Shown: positions 49,245 to 58,750, counted from the first letter of the stretch. The stretch: DNA of 64,000 bases from Methyloceanibacter methanicus (GCF_001723285.1 NZ_LPWG01000010.1:434001-498000), one strand, 5' to 3'. The notes: generated by a model not told the origin, from the sequence alone. A program made the numbers and translations.

Positions 49245-50030
49245 TCAGGTGAGGACGATGGCGGAAATTTGGCGGCCGTAATCCGCCTCGCCGTGATGCT
49301 GCGACCGCCGGTAACTATAAAGGCGGGTCTCGTCGTAATAAGTGCAGAGGCCGAGGTCGTAGATCTCGCCGACCTCTGCCCGGGCGAGCCGGTCGGCGAC
49401 ATAGGCGGGCAGGTCGAAATGGGGCTCGCCTGTCCCGTCGTCGTTGGCGAAGAACCTTTCGGCGTCCGGCTCAGTCGCGAGGAAGCGCGCCTTGTAGTCT
49501 GCGCCGACCTCGTAGGCCCCTTGGCTGATCGCGGGACCAATGGCCGCGACGACCCGGTCCGGTTTCGCCCCGAGCCCGGTCATGGCCGCGACCGTGGCTT
49601 CGACGATCCCGGTGAACGCTCCGCGCCAGCCGGCATGGGCGGCGCCGACCACGCGTGCCTCCGGATCGCAAAGGAGGACCGGTGCGCAGTCCGCGGTCAC
49701 GATGCCGACCACGAGGCCCGGCGTCGCGGTGACGACCGCGTCCGCTTCCGGACGCGTCTCCCGCGCCCAGGTCTCGTCCGCGACGACGGCGATGTTCGAG
49801 TGCTTCTGATAGACGGTCGCGAGCTTGCCGGGCTCCGTGCCGAGCAGCCGTGCGACGCGTGCCCGGTTCTCCGAGACCGCTTCCGGCACATCGCGCGAGC
49901 CGACACCGCAATTGAGCGATTCGTAGAGGCCGTCCGAGACCCCGCCGAGCCGCGTGAAGAACCCGTGGTCGATGCCGCCGATGGCGGACAGGTTCGCGGC
50001 CTGAAATCTGAGCTTGTCTTCGGTGATCAT
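49245..50030 (-). CDS. pgeF: Peptidoglycan editing factor PgeF (YfiH/laccase-domain)
   Basis: From the ATG at 50030 the protein has 261 residues. It shows the family motifs TRLGGVSDGLYESLN, VYQKHSN, TADCAPVLLCD and GAAHAGWRGAF, in which Cys and His residues bind zinc and act in catalysis. Members clear wrongly built L-Ser-type peptidoglycan precursors and were once called polyphenol oxidases. The gene follows midA and lgt on the minus strand, a common order. Confidence 0.93.
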   Translation of the reverse strand: MITEDKLRFQAANLSAIGGIDHGFFTRLGGVSDGLYESLNCGVGSRDVPEAVSENRARVARLLGTEPGKLATVYQKHSNIAVVADETWARETRPEADAVVTATPGLVVGIVTADCAPVLLCDPEARVVGAAHAGWRGAFTGIVEATVAAMTGLGAKPDRVVAAIGPAISQGAYEVGADYKARFLATEPDAERFFANDDGTGEPHFDLPAYVADRLARAEVGEIYDLGLCTYYDETRLYSYRRSQHHGEADYGRQISAIVLT

Positions 50031-50049
50031 GATGATGCGTGTTGCGTCT

Positions 50050-51177
50050 TTAGGTACTGTCCCCGAAGGCGGGGGGCGGGGCAAGGTCTCGGCTGGTGAG
50101 GGCCAGCGCCTTGAAGATCACGCCCATGGAAGCGGGATCGACCAGCCGTCGCGTCCCGGACACGAGCGCCTCGCGTTCGTCTTCGCTGGCATTCGCGCAG
50201 AGCCGCTCCAGGCGGGCTTCCAGGCCGAGCTCCAGGAGCAGGGCGCCTTGGGTCTTGGGGCCGTAGGCGAGGAGCCCGTTCGCCTCGGCGGCATCCTTCA
50301 AGGCTCCGAAATCCACGTGCGCGGTGAGGTCCACATTGCCCGGTGCCTCCAAGGGGTCGGCGAATTCGTGCCGTGACACGGCCTGGAGCGTGTCGCCGCA
50401 CGCGGTCGCCTCGTGACCGTAGTCGATCAGAAGCGCGGCGAGCGGCGCGTCCTCGGCCCGTGCGGCGAGGGCCGCGATCACCGCGTTGGCCGCGGGCCTG
50501 ATTTCGAGGATCGACCCATCGGGGAGCTGCTGCAGTTCGGCGTTCCGGCGCAAGCTCTCGACGGCGAGCGGGGGGCCGTCGCAGAATGCGAAGCCGCCGT
50601 CCGCGCCGATCCGCACGCAGCGCTCGCGCCATTGTCCGTTTCGCCAAACCAGTTGCCGAATGGGCAAGGCATCGATGAACTCGTTGGCGAGCACGATCGC
50701 CGGGCCGGGCGGCAGATCCTCGATCCGCGCGTGCCAGGATATTTCGGCGCCGGAATCGCTGAGCGCCTCTTCCTGCGCGCGGCGCAAAGGCCGGCTGGTC
50801 TCGACGAGGGCCACCGTCGCGCTCTCCAGGAAGCCCGGCAGGCGGCGCAGGCCGCGCAAGGCATCGGCCATGAGCGTGCCGCGCCCCGGCCCGAGCTCGG
50901 CGAGGACCACGCGCTCGGGCGAGCCCATGGATTGCCAGACGGCGTAGGCCCACAGGCCGAGAAGCTCGCCGAAGACCTGGCTGACCTCGGGCGCCGTGAT
51001 GAAGTCGCCGCCGGCGCCGATGGGCTGCTTCGAGGGATAGTAGCCGGCCGTCGCATCGGCCATGCAGACATCCATGAAGTGCTCGACGCTGATGGGACCG
51101 GTCCGCGCGATCTGCGCCTTCAAGCGGACGCTGAGGAGCGTGCTCTCCGTGCTGGTCGGTCTGTGCGTCGGCGCCAT
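50050..51177 (-). CDS. MidA/NDUFAF7-family SAM-dependent methyltransferase
   Basis: From the ATG at 51177 the protein has 375 residues; a TTG at 51192 would overlap lgt. It shows AGGDFITAPEVSQVFGELLG, the SAM-type loop LAELGPGRGTLMADALR and a later YGHEAT motif. NDUFAF7 methylates an arginine in NDUFS2 of complex I, and bacterial members may do the same, but that is inferred. It follows lgt in one operon with pgeF. Confidence 0.9.
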   Translation of the reverse strand: MAPTHRPTSTESTLLSVRLKAQIARTGPISVEHFMDVCMADATAGYYPSKQPIGAGGDFITAPEVSQVFGELLGLWAYAVWQSMGSPERVVLAELGPGRGTLMADALRGLRRLPGFLESATVALVETSRPLRRAQEEALSDSGAEISWHARIEDLPPGPAIVLANEFIDALPIRQLVWRNGQWRERCVRIGADGGFAFCDGPPLAVESLRRNAELQQLPDGSILEIRPAANAVIAALAARAEDAPLAALLIDYGHEATACGDTLQAVSRHEFADPLEAPGNVDLTAHVDFGALKDAAEANGLLAYGPKTQGALLLELGLEARLERLCANASEDEREALVSGTRRLVDPASMGVIFKALALTSRDLAPPPAFGDST

Positions 51178-51188
51178 GGTGCCGCCTG

Positions 51189-52016
51189 TCAAGCCGCGAG
51201 GGCTGCCTTCCGGCGTGCGCGCCAGATGAGCCAGATGCCGATGAGCAGCATCGGGATCGAGTACGCCATGCCGGGGGTGAGGATGCCGACATCCAACGGA
51301 TGTCCGGGGTGCGGTTCGCGCGCGACCTCCTCCACGATCGAGCGGAAGATGCCGTAGAAGATGAGAAACAGGCCGAACACGGTGCCGGGCCGGTTCAGCT
51401 CTTTGTAGACGTGCGTGGCGATGCGCAGGATGATGAACAAGACGATGCCTTCAAGCGCGGCCTCGTAGAGCTGGCTCGGGTGGCGCGGCAGATCGTCGAC
51501 GCCGGGAAACACCATGGCCCAGGGCACGTCGGTGGGGCGGCCGTAGACCTCCGAATTGATGAAATTGGCGATGCGCCCGAAGAACAGGCCGAACGGGGTC
51601 GCCGCCGAGGCGATGTCGCCGAGCGACAGCGGGTTGATCCCTTGCGCCTTCGAGAAGAGGTAGACCGCGAGGACGACGCCGAGCAGGCCGCCGTGGAAGG
51701 ACATGCCGCCGTTCCAGATCGCCGGAATCTGCCCCGGGTTCTCCCAGAAATAGCTGGGCTCATAGAAGAGGACGAAGCCGAGGCGGCCGCCGACCACGAT
51801 GCCGAGCGTGATCCAGAGCAGGAAGTCGTCCGCCTGCCGAACCGTCATCGGGGGATGGCCGTTCCAGAGGTCGGCACGGGACACGAGCCTGCGCCCATAC
51901 AGCCAGCCGGCCAGGATGCCCGCCATATAGGCGAGGCCGTACCAGCGCACGGATGCGGGGCCGATGGAGAACGCCACGGGATCGATGACGGGGAAGGGGA
52001 TGACGAACAACTGCAT
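51189..52016 (-). CDS. lgt: Prolipoprotein diacylglyceryl transferase
   Basis: The 275-residue protein has seven membrane spans and the Lgt signature, FGRIANFINSEVYGRPT near residue 145, plus HGGLLG upstream. It moves diacylglycerol from phosphatidylglycerol onto the lipobox Cys of prolipoproteins, such as the lipoprotein at 48010. It heads lgt-midA-pgeF. Confidence 0.96.
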   Translation of the reverse strand: MQLFVIPFPVIDPVAFSIGPASVRWYGLAYMAGILAGWLYGRRLVSRADLWNGHPPMTVRQADDFLLWITLGIVVGGRLGFVLFYEPSYFWENPGQIPAIWNGGMSFHGGLLGVVLAVYLFSKAQGINPLSLGDIASAATPFGLFFGRIANFINSEVYGRPTDVPWAMVFPGVDDLPRHPSQLYEAALEGIVLFIILRIATHVYKELNRPGTVFGLFLIFYGIFRSIVEEVAREPHPGHPLDVGILTPGMAYSIPMLLIGIWLIWRARRKAALAA

Positions 52017-52229
52017 GATGCCTCGGGTGAATTGGACGGGGCGACCCTCGGCTCCAGGTCTGGCACTGTCAAGCGCGCCCTTTGCCCCGATCGCGCGGCC
52101 TCAATGGCCTACGCTGGTCTGCTTGCCTCAACCGGCGCGCTACGCAATAGTCCGCGCAAATGACAGTTTCGCCAAACGGCAGTCCGGCTAAGCGCCGGTC
52201 CGGCATGGCCTTTTTGGAGGTTGCGTGAC

Positions 52230-52493
52230 ATGACGCAGACCAGCGGGCGGTTTTTCGACGAGTTGGGCAAGCTTCTGACCGACGCGGTCGGCGCCGCCGA
52301 CGGCGTGCGGCAAGAGGTGGAAGGCGTGGTGCGTGCTCAGGCCGAGCGGGTGTTGAACGAACTCGACGTGGTCCAGCGCGAGGAGTTCGAGGCCGTCAAA
52401 GCCATGGCCCAGAAGGCGCGCGAGGAAAACGAGCGCCTCGAGGCGCGGATCGCCGTGCTTGAGTCCAAGCTAGCTGTGGATAACCCGGGATAG
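52230..52493 (+). CDS. ubiK: UbiK-family ubiquinone accessory factor (BMFP)
   Basis: From the ATG at 52230, with TTGGAGG 9 bp upstream, the protein has 87 residues. It matches the BMFP/DUF526 family: FFDELGKLLTDAVGAADGVRQEVE (in pieces), then a long coiled coil (REENERLEARIAVLESKLAV). UbiK helps ubiquinone hydroxylation by UbiJ-type complexes. The last codons contain a perfect DnaA box, and the gene is followed by a GANTC-rich stretch. Confidence 0.85.
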   Translation: MTQTSGRFFDELGKLLTDAVGAADGVRQEVEGVVRAQAERVLNELDVVQREEFEAVKAMAQKAREENERLEARIAVLESKLAVDNPG

Positions 52494-52635
52494 CGCTTGG
52501 CCGAGAGTCGAGTCGAGTCTCTGATTCATCCACAGATTTCTGCATCCATCCACAGCAATTCGACTCTTGGCGACTCCGGCGCCGTTTTGCGCGCGGACTC
52601 GCCGGTATATAACTGATTCATCTACTGATTCGCGG
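52461..52635. other. GANTC/DnaA-box cluster, candidate cell-cycle or origin-like element
   Basis: Ten GANTC sites lie in 171 bp (first bases at 52461, 52505, 52510, 52515, 52523, 52562, 52572, 52596, 52615 and 52627). A perfect DnaA box, TGTGGATAA, is at 52475-52483. Near matches TCATCCACA (52526-52534) and CCATCCACA (52546-52554) follow. An 11-bp near-perfect inverted repeat (52501-52511 with 52560-52570) encloses the two near matches. The right side (52601-52635) is more AT-rich. The meaning is inferred. Confidence 0.6.
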
Positions 52636-52684
52636 TTGCTGTTTTCTGTGCGCGGACCCCTCAACGCGGCCCGAGAGGATACGC

Positions 52685-53113
52685 ATGGCTTCGATGGAAG
52701 CGACTTACGACCACTTCACAAATCCCGTGGACATGGTGGAGCAGATCGCCACCATCCGCGACTGGACGTTCGAACGCAGTGCGCCGGACGAGCTGACCCT
52801 GTCCGTGGCCGGCTCCTGGTGCGACTATCATATCTCTTTGAACTGGCGGGAAGATCTGGAGGCGCTGCATCTGGCCTGCGCGTTCGACTTCCGGGCGAGC
52901 AATGCGCGGCTTCCCGAGCTCTACCGGCTCATGGCCAGCATCAACGAGCAGCTTTGGCTCGGCCATTTCGACCTGTGGCGGCAGGACGGGATGCTGCTTT
53001 ACCGCAACGGCCTGCTCCTGGCCGGCGCGGACACCCATGTCGGTCAATGCGAGGGCCTGTTGACCGCCGCCCTTGAGGCTTGCGAGCGTTATTATCAGAG
53101 CTCCAGTTCGTGA
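52685..53113 (+). CDS. YbjN-domain protein
   Basis: The 142-residue protein matches the YbjN/T3SS-chaperone-like family (YHISLNWREDLEALHLACAFD, in part, and LPELYRLMASINEQLWLGHFD). Members are cytoplasmic with a chaperone-like fold, and the E. coli YbjN affects motility and biofilm. It lies downstream of the DnaA/GANTC cluster, which occupies its promoter region. The gene is intact. Confidence 0.87.
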   Translation: MASMEATYDHFTNPVDMVEQIATIRDWTFERSAPDELTLSVAGSWCDYHISLNWREDLEALHLACAFDFRASNARLPELYRLMASINEQLWLGHFDLWRQDGMLLYRNGLLLAGADTHVGQCEGLLTAALEACERYYQSSSS

Positions 53114-53315
53114 TGTGGGCCGGCAAGTCCGCCGACGAGGCCTTGGCCGCCACAATGCTGGAGACGCAAGGTACGGCTTAGAAGTCGCGGCTTGGAAGGC
53201 GCGGTTTGGGGCGTGACCGCGCAAGGAGCGGCTGTTTAGATTGTTGGAAGAGACGGATCTTCCGACGAAGCAGGTGTTCCGGTGAAACAGGTCTTCCAAT
53301 GAAGCAAGATCAAGG

Positions 53316-54137
53316 ATGACGATGGCCCTGACAGGTCCACTGCTCCTGGTGGGTGCCGGCAAGATGGGCGGGGCGCTGCTCGAGGGCTGGCTCCGCCGCG
53401 GTCTCGACCCCGCGAAAATCTTCATTCAAGACCCCGCGCTGCCTGACGCCATGCGGCGCCTGGCAGGCACGCACGGGATCGTCGCCGGCGAGTCGCCCTC
53501 GCTGCCCCAAGCGCCCGCCGTCATCGTGCTCGCGGTGAAACCGGCCCTCGCGGAGGCGGTGCTGACCGCGATCGCGCCAAAGCTCGGCGCCGGGACGGTC
53601 GTCCTGTCCATCGCGGCGGGGCGTACGCTCGAGTCTCTCGCCGAACCCTTGCACGAGACCTGCGCGGTCGTGCGCGCCATGCCCAATACGCCGGCGGCGG
53701 TGGGCGAGGGGATCACGGTGTGCGTCGCCAACGATCGGACAAGCGAGTCCCAGAGAACCGTGTGCGAGGCGCTGCTCTCCGCCGTCGGAGACGTGGTGTG
53801 GGTCGAGGACGAGGCGCTGATGGATGCGGTGACCGCCGTGTCCGGCAGCGGTCCGGCCTATGTGTTCCATCTGGCGGAGTGCTTGGCTGAGGCCGGGATC
53901 GAGGCGGGGCTCCCGCCGGACCTTGCCGCCCGCCTTGCCCGGGCGACGGTCGCGGGCGCTGGTGCGCTGCTGAAGCAGTCCGAACACGACGCTGCCACGC
54001 TGAGGCGGAACGTGACGTCGCCCAACGGGACCACCGCCGCGGCGCTCGATGTGCTGATGGAGGACGAGGCCCTGAAGAGCCTGCTTGCGCGCGCCGTGTC
54101 CGCAGCCGCGAAACGGTCGCGCGACCTCTCGTCCTGA
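53316..54137 (+). CDS. proC: Pyrroline-5-carboxylate reductase
   Basis: The 273-residue protein has the NADP loop LLVGAGKMGGALLEGWL near residue 8, AMPNTPAAVGEG near residue 122 and AVSGSGPAYVFHLAE near residue 178. The C-terminal NVTSPNGTTAAAL motif is also present. It makes proline from pyrroline-5-carboxylate. The start is at one of two close codons (53316 or 53322). Confidence 0.95.
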   Translation: MTMALTGPLLLVGAGKMGGALLEGWLRRGLDPAKIFIQDPALPDAMRRLAGTHGIVAGESPSLPQAPAVIVLAVKPALAEAVLTAIAPKLGAGTVVLSIAAGRTLESLAEPLHETCAVVRAMPNTPAAVGEGITVCVANDRTSESQRTVCEALLSAVGDVVWVEDEALMDAVTAVSGSGPAYVFHLAECLAEAGIEAGLPPDLAARLARATVAGAGALLKQSEHDAATLRRNVTSPNGTTAAALDVLMEDEALKSLLARAVSAAAKRSRDLSS

Positions 54138-54265
54138 TCCTTCGCCGGATCCCGTGTGCAGTCCTGCGAGCGGGCGGGGCGCGTCGTCTTCCGATGGCCA
54201 CGAATTCGGCTTATCGTTTCGGGAACGACGACGCCGGAACGCGTGAACGAGAGAGGAGTGCGGCC

Positions 54266-54942
54266 ATGTTCGAGGAATTCTCCAGGCGCAACCGGGCGGT
54301 GATGGCCGCCATGACGCTGGCCGCCAAGCGCGATTGGGCGACGTCGGCCTCTCCGACATCGCCAAGGAAGCCAATCTCACCCTCGCGGATTTGCGCCGGG
54401 AGTTCGTCTGCAAGAACGAGATCCTGCGCGCCTTCCAAGCCGAGGTCGACGCCCAGGTTCTGGCGCGCCTCAAACCGGGAGGACCGGACGACAGCGTGCG
54501 CGATCAGGTCTTCGAGTCGTTGATGACCCGGTTCGAGGTCATGGCGCCGCACAAGGAGGCCCTGAAGCGCATCGCGGCCTATTTGCGGTGCCGGCCGGGC
54601 GAGGCGGCCCTGTTCGTCTGTTCGCGGCTCGTCACGCAGTACTGGACGCTCGCGGGCACGGGCGCGAAGCTCGACGGCCCGGCCGCCCTGGTGCGTGTCG
54701 CCGGCCTGTCCGCCGTCTACGGCAAGGCCTTCAGCGTGTGGCTCGAGGACGACTCGCCCTCGCTCGACAAGACCATGGCGACGCTCGACCGCGGTCTGAC
54801 AAACGGCGAGCGCGGCATGCAAAGTCTCGAGAAGGTCTGCGAGACCGTGTGCGGGGTCGTGCGCGGCCTGAAGCGGAACTTCACCCGCAAGGATCAGCCG
54901 GACGACAAGCCGTCGACCGGTCCCATGCCGTCGTCGGCATGA
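54266..54942 (+). CDS. TetR-like transcriptional regulator, one frameshift
   Basis: Joined across one lost G at about 54335 this codes for 225 residues. The ATG at 54266 has GAGAGGAG upstream. The first part (RAVMAAMTLAAKRDW) and the second, in the other frame (GLSDIAKEANLTLADLRREFVCKNEIL), form a TetR-type helix-turn-helix. The remainder is an alpha-helical effector domain of unknown ligand. It follows proC in the same direction and converges with the copper-protein gene. Confidence 0.78.
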
Positions 54943-54958
54943 GCTGCGCGCCGTCGCG

Positions 54959-55445
54959 CTAGGCGCCGATCGCTTCCTTGCATGCCTTGATGCAGGCGAC
55001 GCAGGCGTCGCCGCAGGCCTTGCAGGCTTCGTGCTCGTCCGCGTGCTTTTCGCATTCCTTGGCGCAATCGTCGCACACGTCGATGCAGACCTTGGCGAGT
55101 GCCGTCAGGCGCTTCGCATCGGTCGCCGCGTAGCGGGCAAGCGTCGCGCACATCGGCAGCATGGCGTTCACGCTGGCGAGGCAGTCGATGAGCGACGTGT
55201 CTCCCGAGCCAATGACCGTGATGCAATGGGCAACGCATGCTTCGCCATGGCCGACGCATTCCAGCGCAAGGCGGGTCAGGTCATCGTGCTTGGCGCCGTG
55301 ATGGGCGTGTTCGGCCCTCGCTTGCCCGGCGCCGGCCATGGGCAGCGCCAATCCGGCGAGCGCGGCGCGGCGAGCATGCTGCGGCGGTCGAGCTTCGCTT
55401 CTGCCGGCGCGGTCGCGTCGGCGGCGTGAAAGCAGTCTTGGGCAT
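54959..55445 (-). CDS. Csp1-like four-helix copper-storage protein, two frameshifts in the signal region
   Basis: The mature part is a four-helix bundle with 14 Cys, mostly as CxxxC and CxxC pairs (CIDVCDDC, CKACGDACVACIKAC). This is the pattern of Csp1, which stores Cu(I) in its helix core. From the ATG at 55445 (AGGAGG 5-6 bp upstream) the frame shifts at about 55430 and 55378. The repaired N-terminus has a twin-arginine-like DRRSMLAAAALAGLALPM. So export in folded, perhaps copper-free, form is likely. Full length would be 162 residues. Confidence 0.8.
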
Positions 55446-55521
55446 TTTGGCCTCCTGAAACGTGGACTGAACTGCGGACCGGGCCGATGCGGTCACGGGA
55501 TCGGCGGGCTGGTCCGCACGG

Positions 55522-55890
55522 CTAGTAAGGAAGCGGGTCCTCGTCGTCCGGCCCGGAGAGGCTTTCGGGACCTTCGCCCGGAAGCTCTTCGTCGATCGGA
55601 TCCGGGTCGACCGGATTGTCGGGGTCGTCCAAGGGATCGCCCAACGGATCGGAGCCGAGTTCCAGCTTCTCCTTGAGCGGTTCCGGGGACACGCCCTCTG
55701 CCGCGTCCTTCTCGAGCGTGCTCTCGCGGCCGAACTCGACCTTGCCACCGGAATCGATATCGAGCTGGAATTCGGAGCCCGGCATTTCGTTTTGCTGGAA
55801 ACCGTCCGGCTCCTCCTCGTTCTGGCCGAAAGCCGGTCCCGACAACGCCACCGTCACCATGGCGGCAAACCCGATATACGCACTCTTCAT
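55522..55890 (-). CDS. Small exported acidic protein, unknown
   Basis: The 122-residue protein has a signal peptide (MKSAYIGFAAMVTVALSG, AFG at the cleavage site). The mature part is highly acidic (many Asp, Glu and Pro, as in DPLDDPDNPVDPDP) with no Cys. It may be disordered or bind cations. It lies just downstream of the EnvZ-like gene on the same strand with a 23-bp gap, so it may be in that operon. Confidence 0.65.
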   Translation of the reverse strand: MKSAYIGFAAMVTVALSGPAFGQNEEEPDGFQQNEMPGSEFQLDIDSGGKVEFGRESTLEKDAAEGVSPEPLKEKLELGSDPLGDPLDDPDNPVDPDPIDEELPGEGPESLSGPDDEDPLPY

Positions 55891-55913
55891 GGAAGCACCT
55901 CCGACAGAGAAGA

Positions 55914-57337
55914 CTAGACGGGAACCTTTAGCACGGCTTTGAGCCCGCCGAGAGAAGATTGGTCGAGCGTGATGTCACCGCCGTGAATCCGGGTGATGTC
56001 GCGGGTGATGGCAAGCCCGAGCCCCGTCGAGCCCGAATCCTGATTGCGCGCGTGGTCGGTGCGATAGAACGGGCGGAACACCAGTTCGCGTTCGTCCTCC
56101 GGAACGCCGGGGCCGTCGTCCTCGACCTCGATTGTCAGGAGGCCGTCGGTCTTCCCGGCGGTGATGCGCACGGTGTCCGCGAAGCGCGCAGCGTTGTTCA
56201 CGAGATTCGCGATCGCGCGCTTGAAGGCGTGGCGGCGAACGCGCACCACGAGCGGCGCGTTCTTGATCCGGACCTCGACGGTCTTGCCTTCGAGACCGCC
56301 CTTGCCGCCATGGGCCTGGGAACTCACCTCGCCCAGAATCTCGCCGATGTCCACGGAACTGATGGCTTCGCCCGAATCGCCTTTCGCGAACGCCATGTAG
56401 TCCTCGAGCATGGCCTGCATCTCGTCGACGTCGGCGCGCATGGCGTCGAGTTCGGGCCCTTCTTCCAGCATGGCGAGTTGCAGCCGGAAGCGGGTCAGGA
56501 TCGTCCGGAGGTCGTGGCTGACGCCGGCCAGCATGAGCGTACGCTGTTCCACATGCCGTTCGATGCGGTCGCGCATCTCGACGAAGGCGTGGGCGGCCTG
56601 GCGCACTTCGCGCGCGCCGCGCGGCTTGAAGTCGCTCGGCATGGGACGGCCCTTGCCGAAGCTCTCCGCGGCATGGGCCAGGCGCAGGATCGGCCTGATC
56701 TGATTGCGCAGGAAGAGAATGGCGACCGTGAGCAGCACCACGGACGTGCCGAGCATCCACACGATGAAGATGTGCGAGTTGGATGCATAGGTTTGGCTGC
56801 GCCGCGCCAGGACGTGCATGATCGCGTTGTCGAGCTTGATGCGGATGTCGACGAAGTCGGACCGGCCCACCGTATCGATCCAGAAGGGGCGTCCGATCCG
56901 CCGTTCCAGTTCGTCGGACAGGGTCGAGTCCAGAAGGTCGAAAAACGGCTTGGTGCGCACTTCCGGGAGGTCTTCGCCGGGCGCGAAACGCACCCGCAAG
57001 CCCAGATTCTTCGCCGCGTTCTCGGTCAGCGTATCGGCGTTGCGCTTGCTCGGAAGCTCCTCGTACATATCGATCAGCATACCGATGTTCTGTACCGTGC
57101 CTGTCGACAGGCGATGCGTGACGGTTTGCCAGTGACGTTCCAGGAACACGAAGGTCAGGACGGACTGCAGCAGCACCATCGGTGCGATGATGATGATGAG
57201 GGCGCGAGCGTAGAGCCTTTCGGCATTTGCTCGCCGAAGCGTGCCAGCAGCCATTTGAGCGGGCCCTGCCGTTCGGCTCTGGCCGGCTCGTCCGGAAGCG
57301 GGCGTGCGGTACGGGCGGTATCGGAGACGGCGCTCAT
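55914..57337 (-). CDS. EnvZ-like sensor histidine kinase, one frameshift
   Basis: Joined across one lost base at about 57226 this codes for 474 residues. The early part (PLKWLLARFGEQMPKG) is followed by LYARALIIIIAPMVLLQ, a common EnvZ-type start. A periplasmic domain, second membrane helix and HAMP follow. The H-box is AGVSHDLRTILTRFRLQL near residue 275, and the ATPase G-box is DSGSTGLGLAI. The ATG at 57337 overlaps the stop of the response regulator gene. It would phosphorylate that regulator. Confidence 0.9.
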
Positions 57338-58074
57338 CACTCGGAATAGAGTATATAGCCCTTGCCGCGCACAGTCTGAAGATAGACCGGATTGGCAGGG
57401 TCGTTTTCGATCTTGCGTCTCAGGCGGTTGATCTGCACGTCGACGGCGCGTTCGCCGCCGAACTCGTTGTCCTTGTCCGAACCCTTGTCCGGGCCTTTGG
57501 CGAGTTCATGGCGGGACACGGGCATTCCGGGACGTTGCGCGAAATAGCGCAGCAATTCGCGCTCGCGTTCGGTCAGGCGTACGGTCTCGCCGTCGCGCTG
57601 TAGTTCGCCGCGGCTGATATGAAAGATGAAATTGCCCATCCGGATCTCGCCCGACGGTGCCACTTGGGCCCCGCGTTTGAGGATGTTGCTCACGCGCAAG
57701 AGCAGTTCGCGCGGGTCGAACGGCTTGGCCAGATAATCGTCGACCCCCGTCTCCAAGCCTTCGATGCGCTGCTCGGGTTCGGCGCGCGCGGTGAGCATGA
57801 GGATGGGCACCTGGTTGTGGGAGCGCAGAGACTTTGCGAAGTCGATCCCCGACTCCTTGGGCATCATCACGTCGAGCACGATGAGGTCGAAGGCGAGGCT
57901 GCGCATCTGCGCGCGGGCGCTCTCCGCGTCGACCGCCATGCTGACCCGGAAGCCGTGATCGTGCAGATAGCGCCCCAGCAGGTCGCGAATGCGGCTGTCG
58001 TCATCGACGATCAGAATATGCGGTGCGTTGTCGTCCGGGCCCGCCCCGTGTTGGGGTTTGATGCGCGTTGGCAT
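57337..58074 (-). CDS. OmpR-family response regulator (PetR-like)
   Basis: About 245 residues from the ATG at 58074. The receiver has HILIVDDDSRIRDLL and the phospho-acceptor in VLDVMMPKESG. The output is a winged helix with LTERERELLRYFAQRPG and RAVDVQINRLRRKIENDP. It follows a MarR gene by 2 bp and overlaps the sensor kinase gene by one base, so all three form an operon. MarR plus OmpR resembles petP-petR of Rhodobacter, which precede petABC there; here petABC is 28 kb away. Confidence 0.93.
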   Translation of the reverse strand: MPTRIKPQHGAGPDDNAPHILIVDDDSRIRDLLGRYLHDHGFRVSMAVDAESARAQMRSLAFDLIVLDVMMPKESGIDFAKSLRSHNQVPILMLTARAEPEQRIEGLETGVDDYLAKPFDPRELLLRVSNILKRGAQVAPSGEIRMGNFIFHISRGELQRDGETVRLTERERELLRYFAQRPGMPVSRHELAKGPDKGSDKDNEFGGERAVDVQINRLRRKIENDPANPVYLQTVRGKGYILYSE

Positions 58075-58076
58075 GT

Positions 58077-58613
58077 TCAACTCGGTTTGCCTTCGTCGTT
58101 GCGATCCGCCTGAAGCGCTGCCGGAGTCGTTATGGCGGAAACTTTGGGCCGATCTTCGGCATTGATCATAGCTTCAAGAAAGCGGCGAATTGCGGTCTCA
58201 GCCTCCGGGCCCGCGGCTGCCAGCGCCGCGCGAAGCCGCACCAATTGGGGCGCGGCCAAGCGCTTGGCCAACGCCTTGCCGCGGTCGGTCGGATAGAGCA
58301 GCCGTTGGCGGCGGTCCGCCGCGCCGGCCTTCTGCGTGATGTAGCCCTGGTCGATGAGCTGCTTGAGGACGCGCGAGAGGCTCTGCTTGGTGATGTTCAA
58401 GATATCCAGGAGGTCGGCCACGCGCAGGCCCGAGTGCCGGTTCACGAAATGCAGGACCCGGTGATGGGCGCGGCCGAAGCCGAAATCCTTCAGGATGGCG
58501 TCCGGATCGCCCGTGAAGTCGCGATAGGCGAAGAACAGAAGCTCGGCGAAGGCATGGAGATTGGCCTCGGCCAAGCCCGCGGCCGAACCTTCCGTCTCTT
58601 CGGTCATCGTCAT
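58077..58613 (-). CDS. MarR-family transcriptional regulator (PetP-like)
   Basis: About 178 residues from the ATG at 58613 (a GTG at 58625 is also in frame). The winged helix has LRVADLLDILNITKQSLSRVLKQLID (in parts) and a wing with RRQRLLYPTDRGK. It is the first gene of a marR-ompR-envZ operon and is divergent from ilvE. Two direct repeats at 58700 and 58736 are candidate binding sites. Confidence 0.92.
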   Translation of the reverse strand: MTMTEETEGSAAGLAEANLHAFAELLFFAYRDFTGDPDAILKDFGFGRAHHRVLHFVNRHSGLRVADLLDILNITKQSLSRVLKQLIDQGYITQKAGAADRRQRLLYPTDRGKALAKRLAAPQLVRLRAALAAAGPEAETAIRRFLEAMINAEDRPKVSAITTPAALQADRNDEGKPS

Positions 58614-58699
58614 GCCATTGGCCACAGCGGTTCCGCCCGCGCGGCGCCCGCGCGCTTATTTCCCGCAGTTTTGCGGCCACGGGAGAGGGGTGTATTTAG

Positions 58700-58750
58700 G
58701 TCAGTCATGTTGACATATATTTTGGCTTGGATTATGTCAGCCATGTTGAC
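58700..58750. promoter_or_regulatory. Two 15-bp direct repeats, candidate MarR operator
   Basis: GTCAGTCATGTTGAC at 58700-58714 and GTCAGCCATGTTGAC at 58736-58750 differ at one base. Each has inverted ends (GTCA/TGAC). They lie 36 bp apart in the MarR-ilvE intergenic region, in an AT-rich stretch. Binding is inferred. Confidence 0.6.

Noticed and set aside
21400..57337. Reading the split genes as programmed frameshifts or as pseudogenes
   Set aside because: There is no slippery-sequence and stem pattern common to the sites, and essential genes are affected, so base loss in the sequence is the simpler view.
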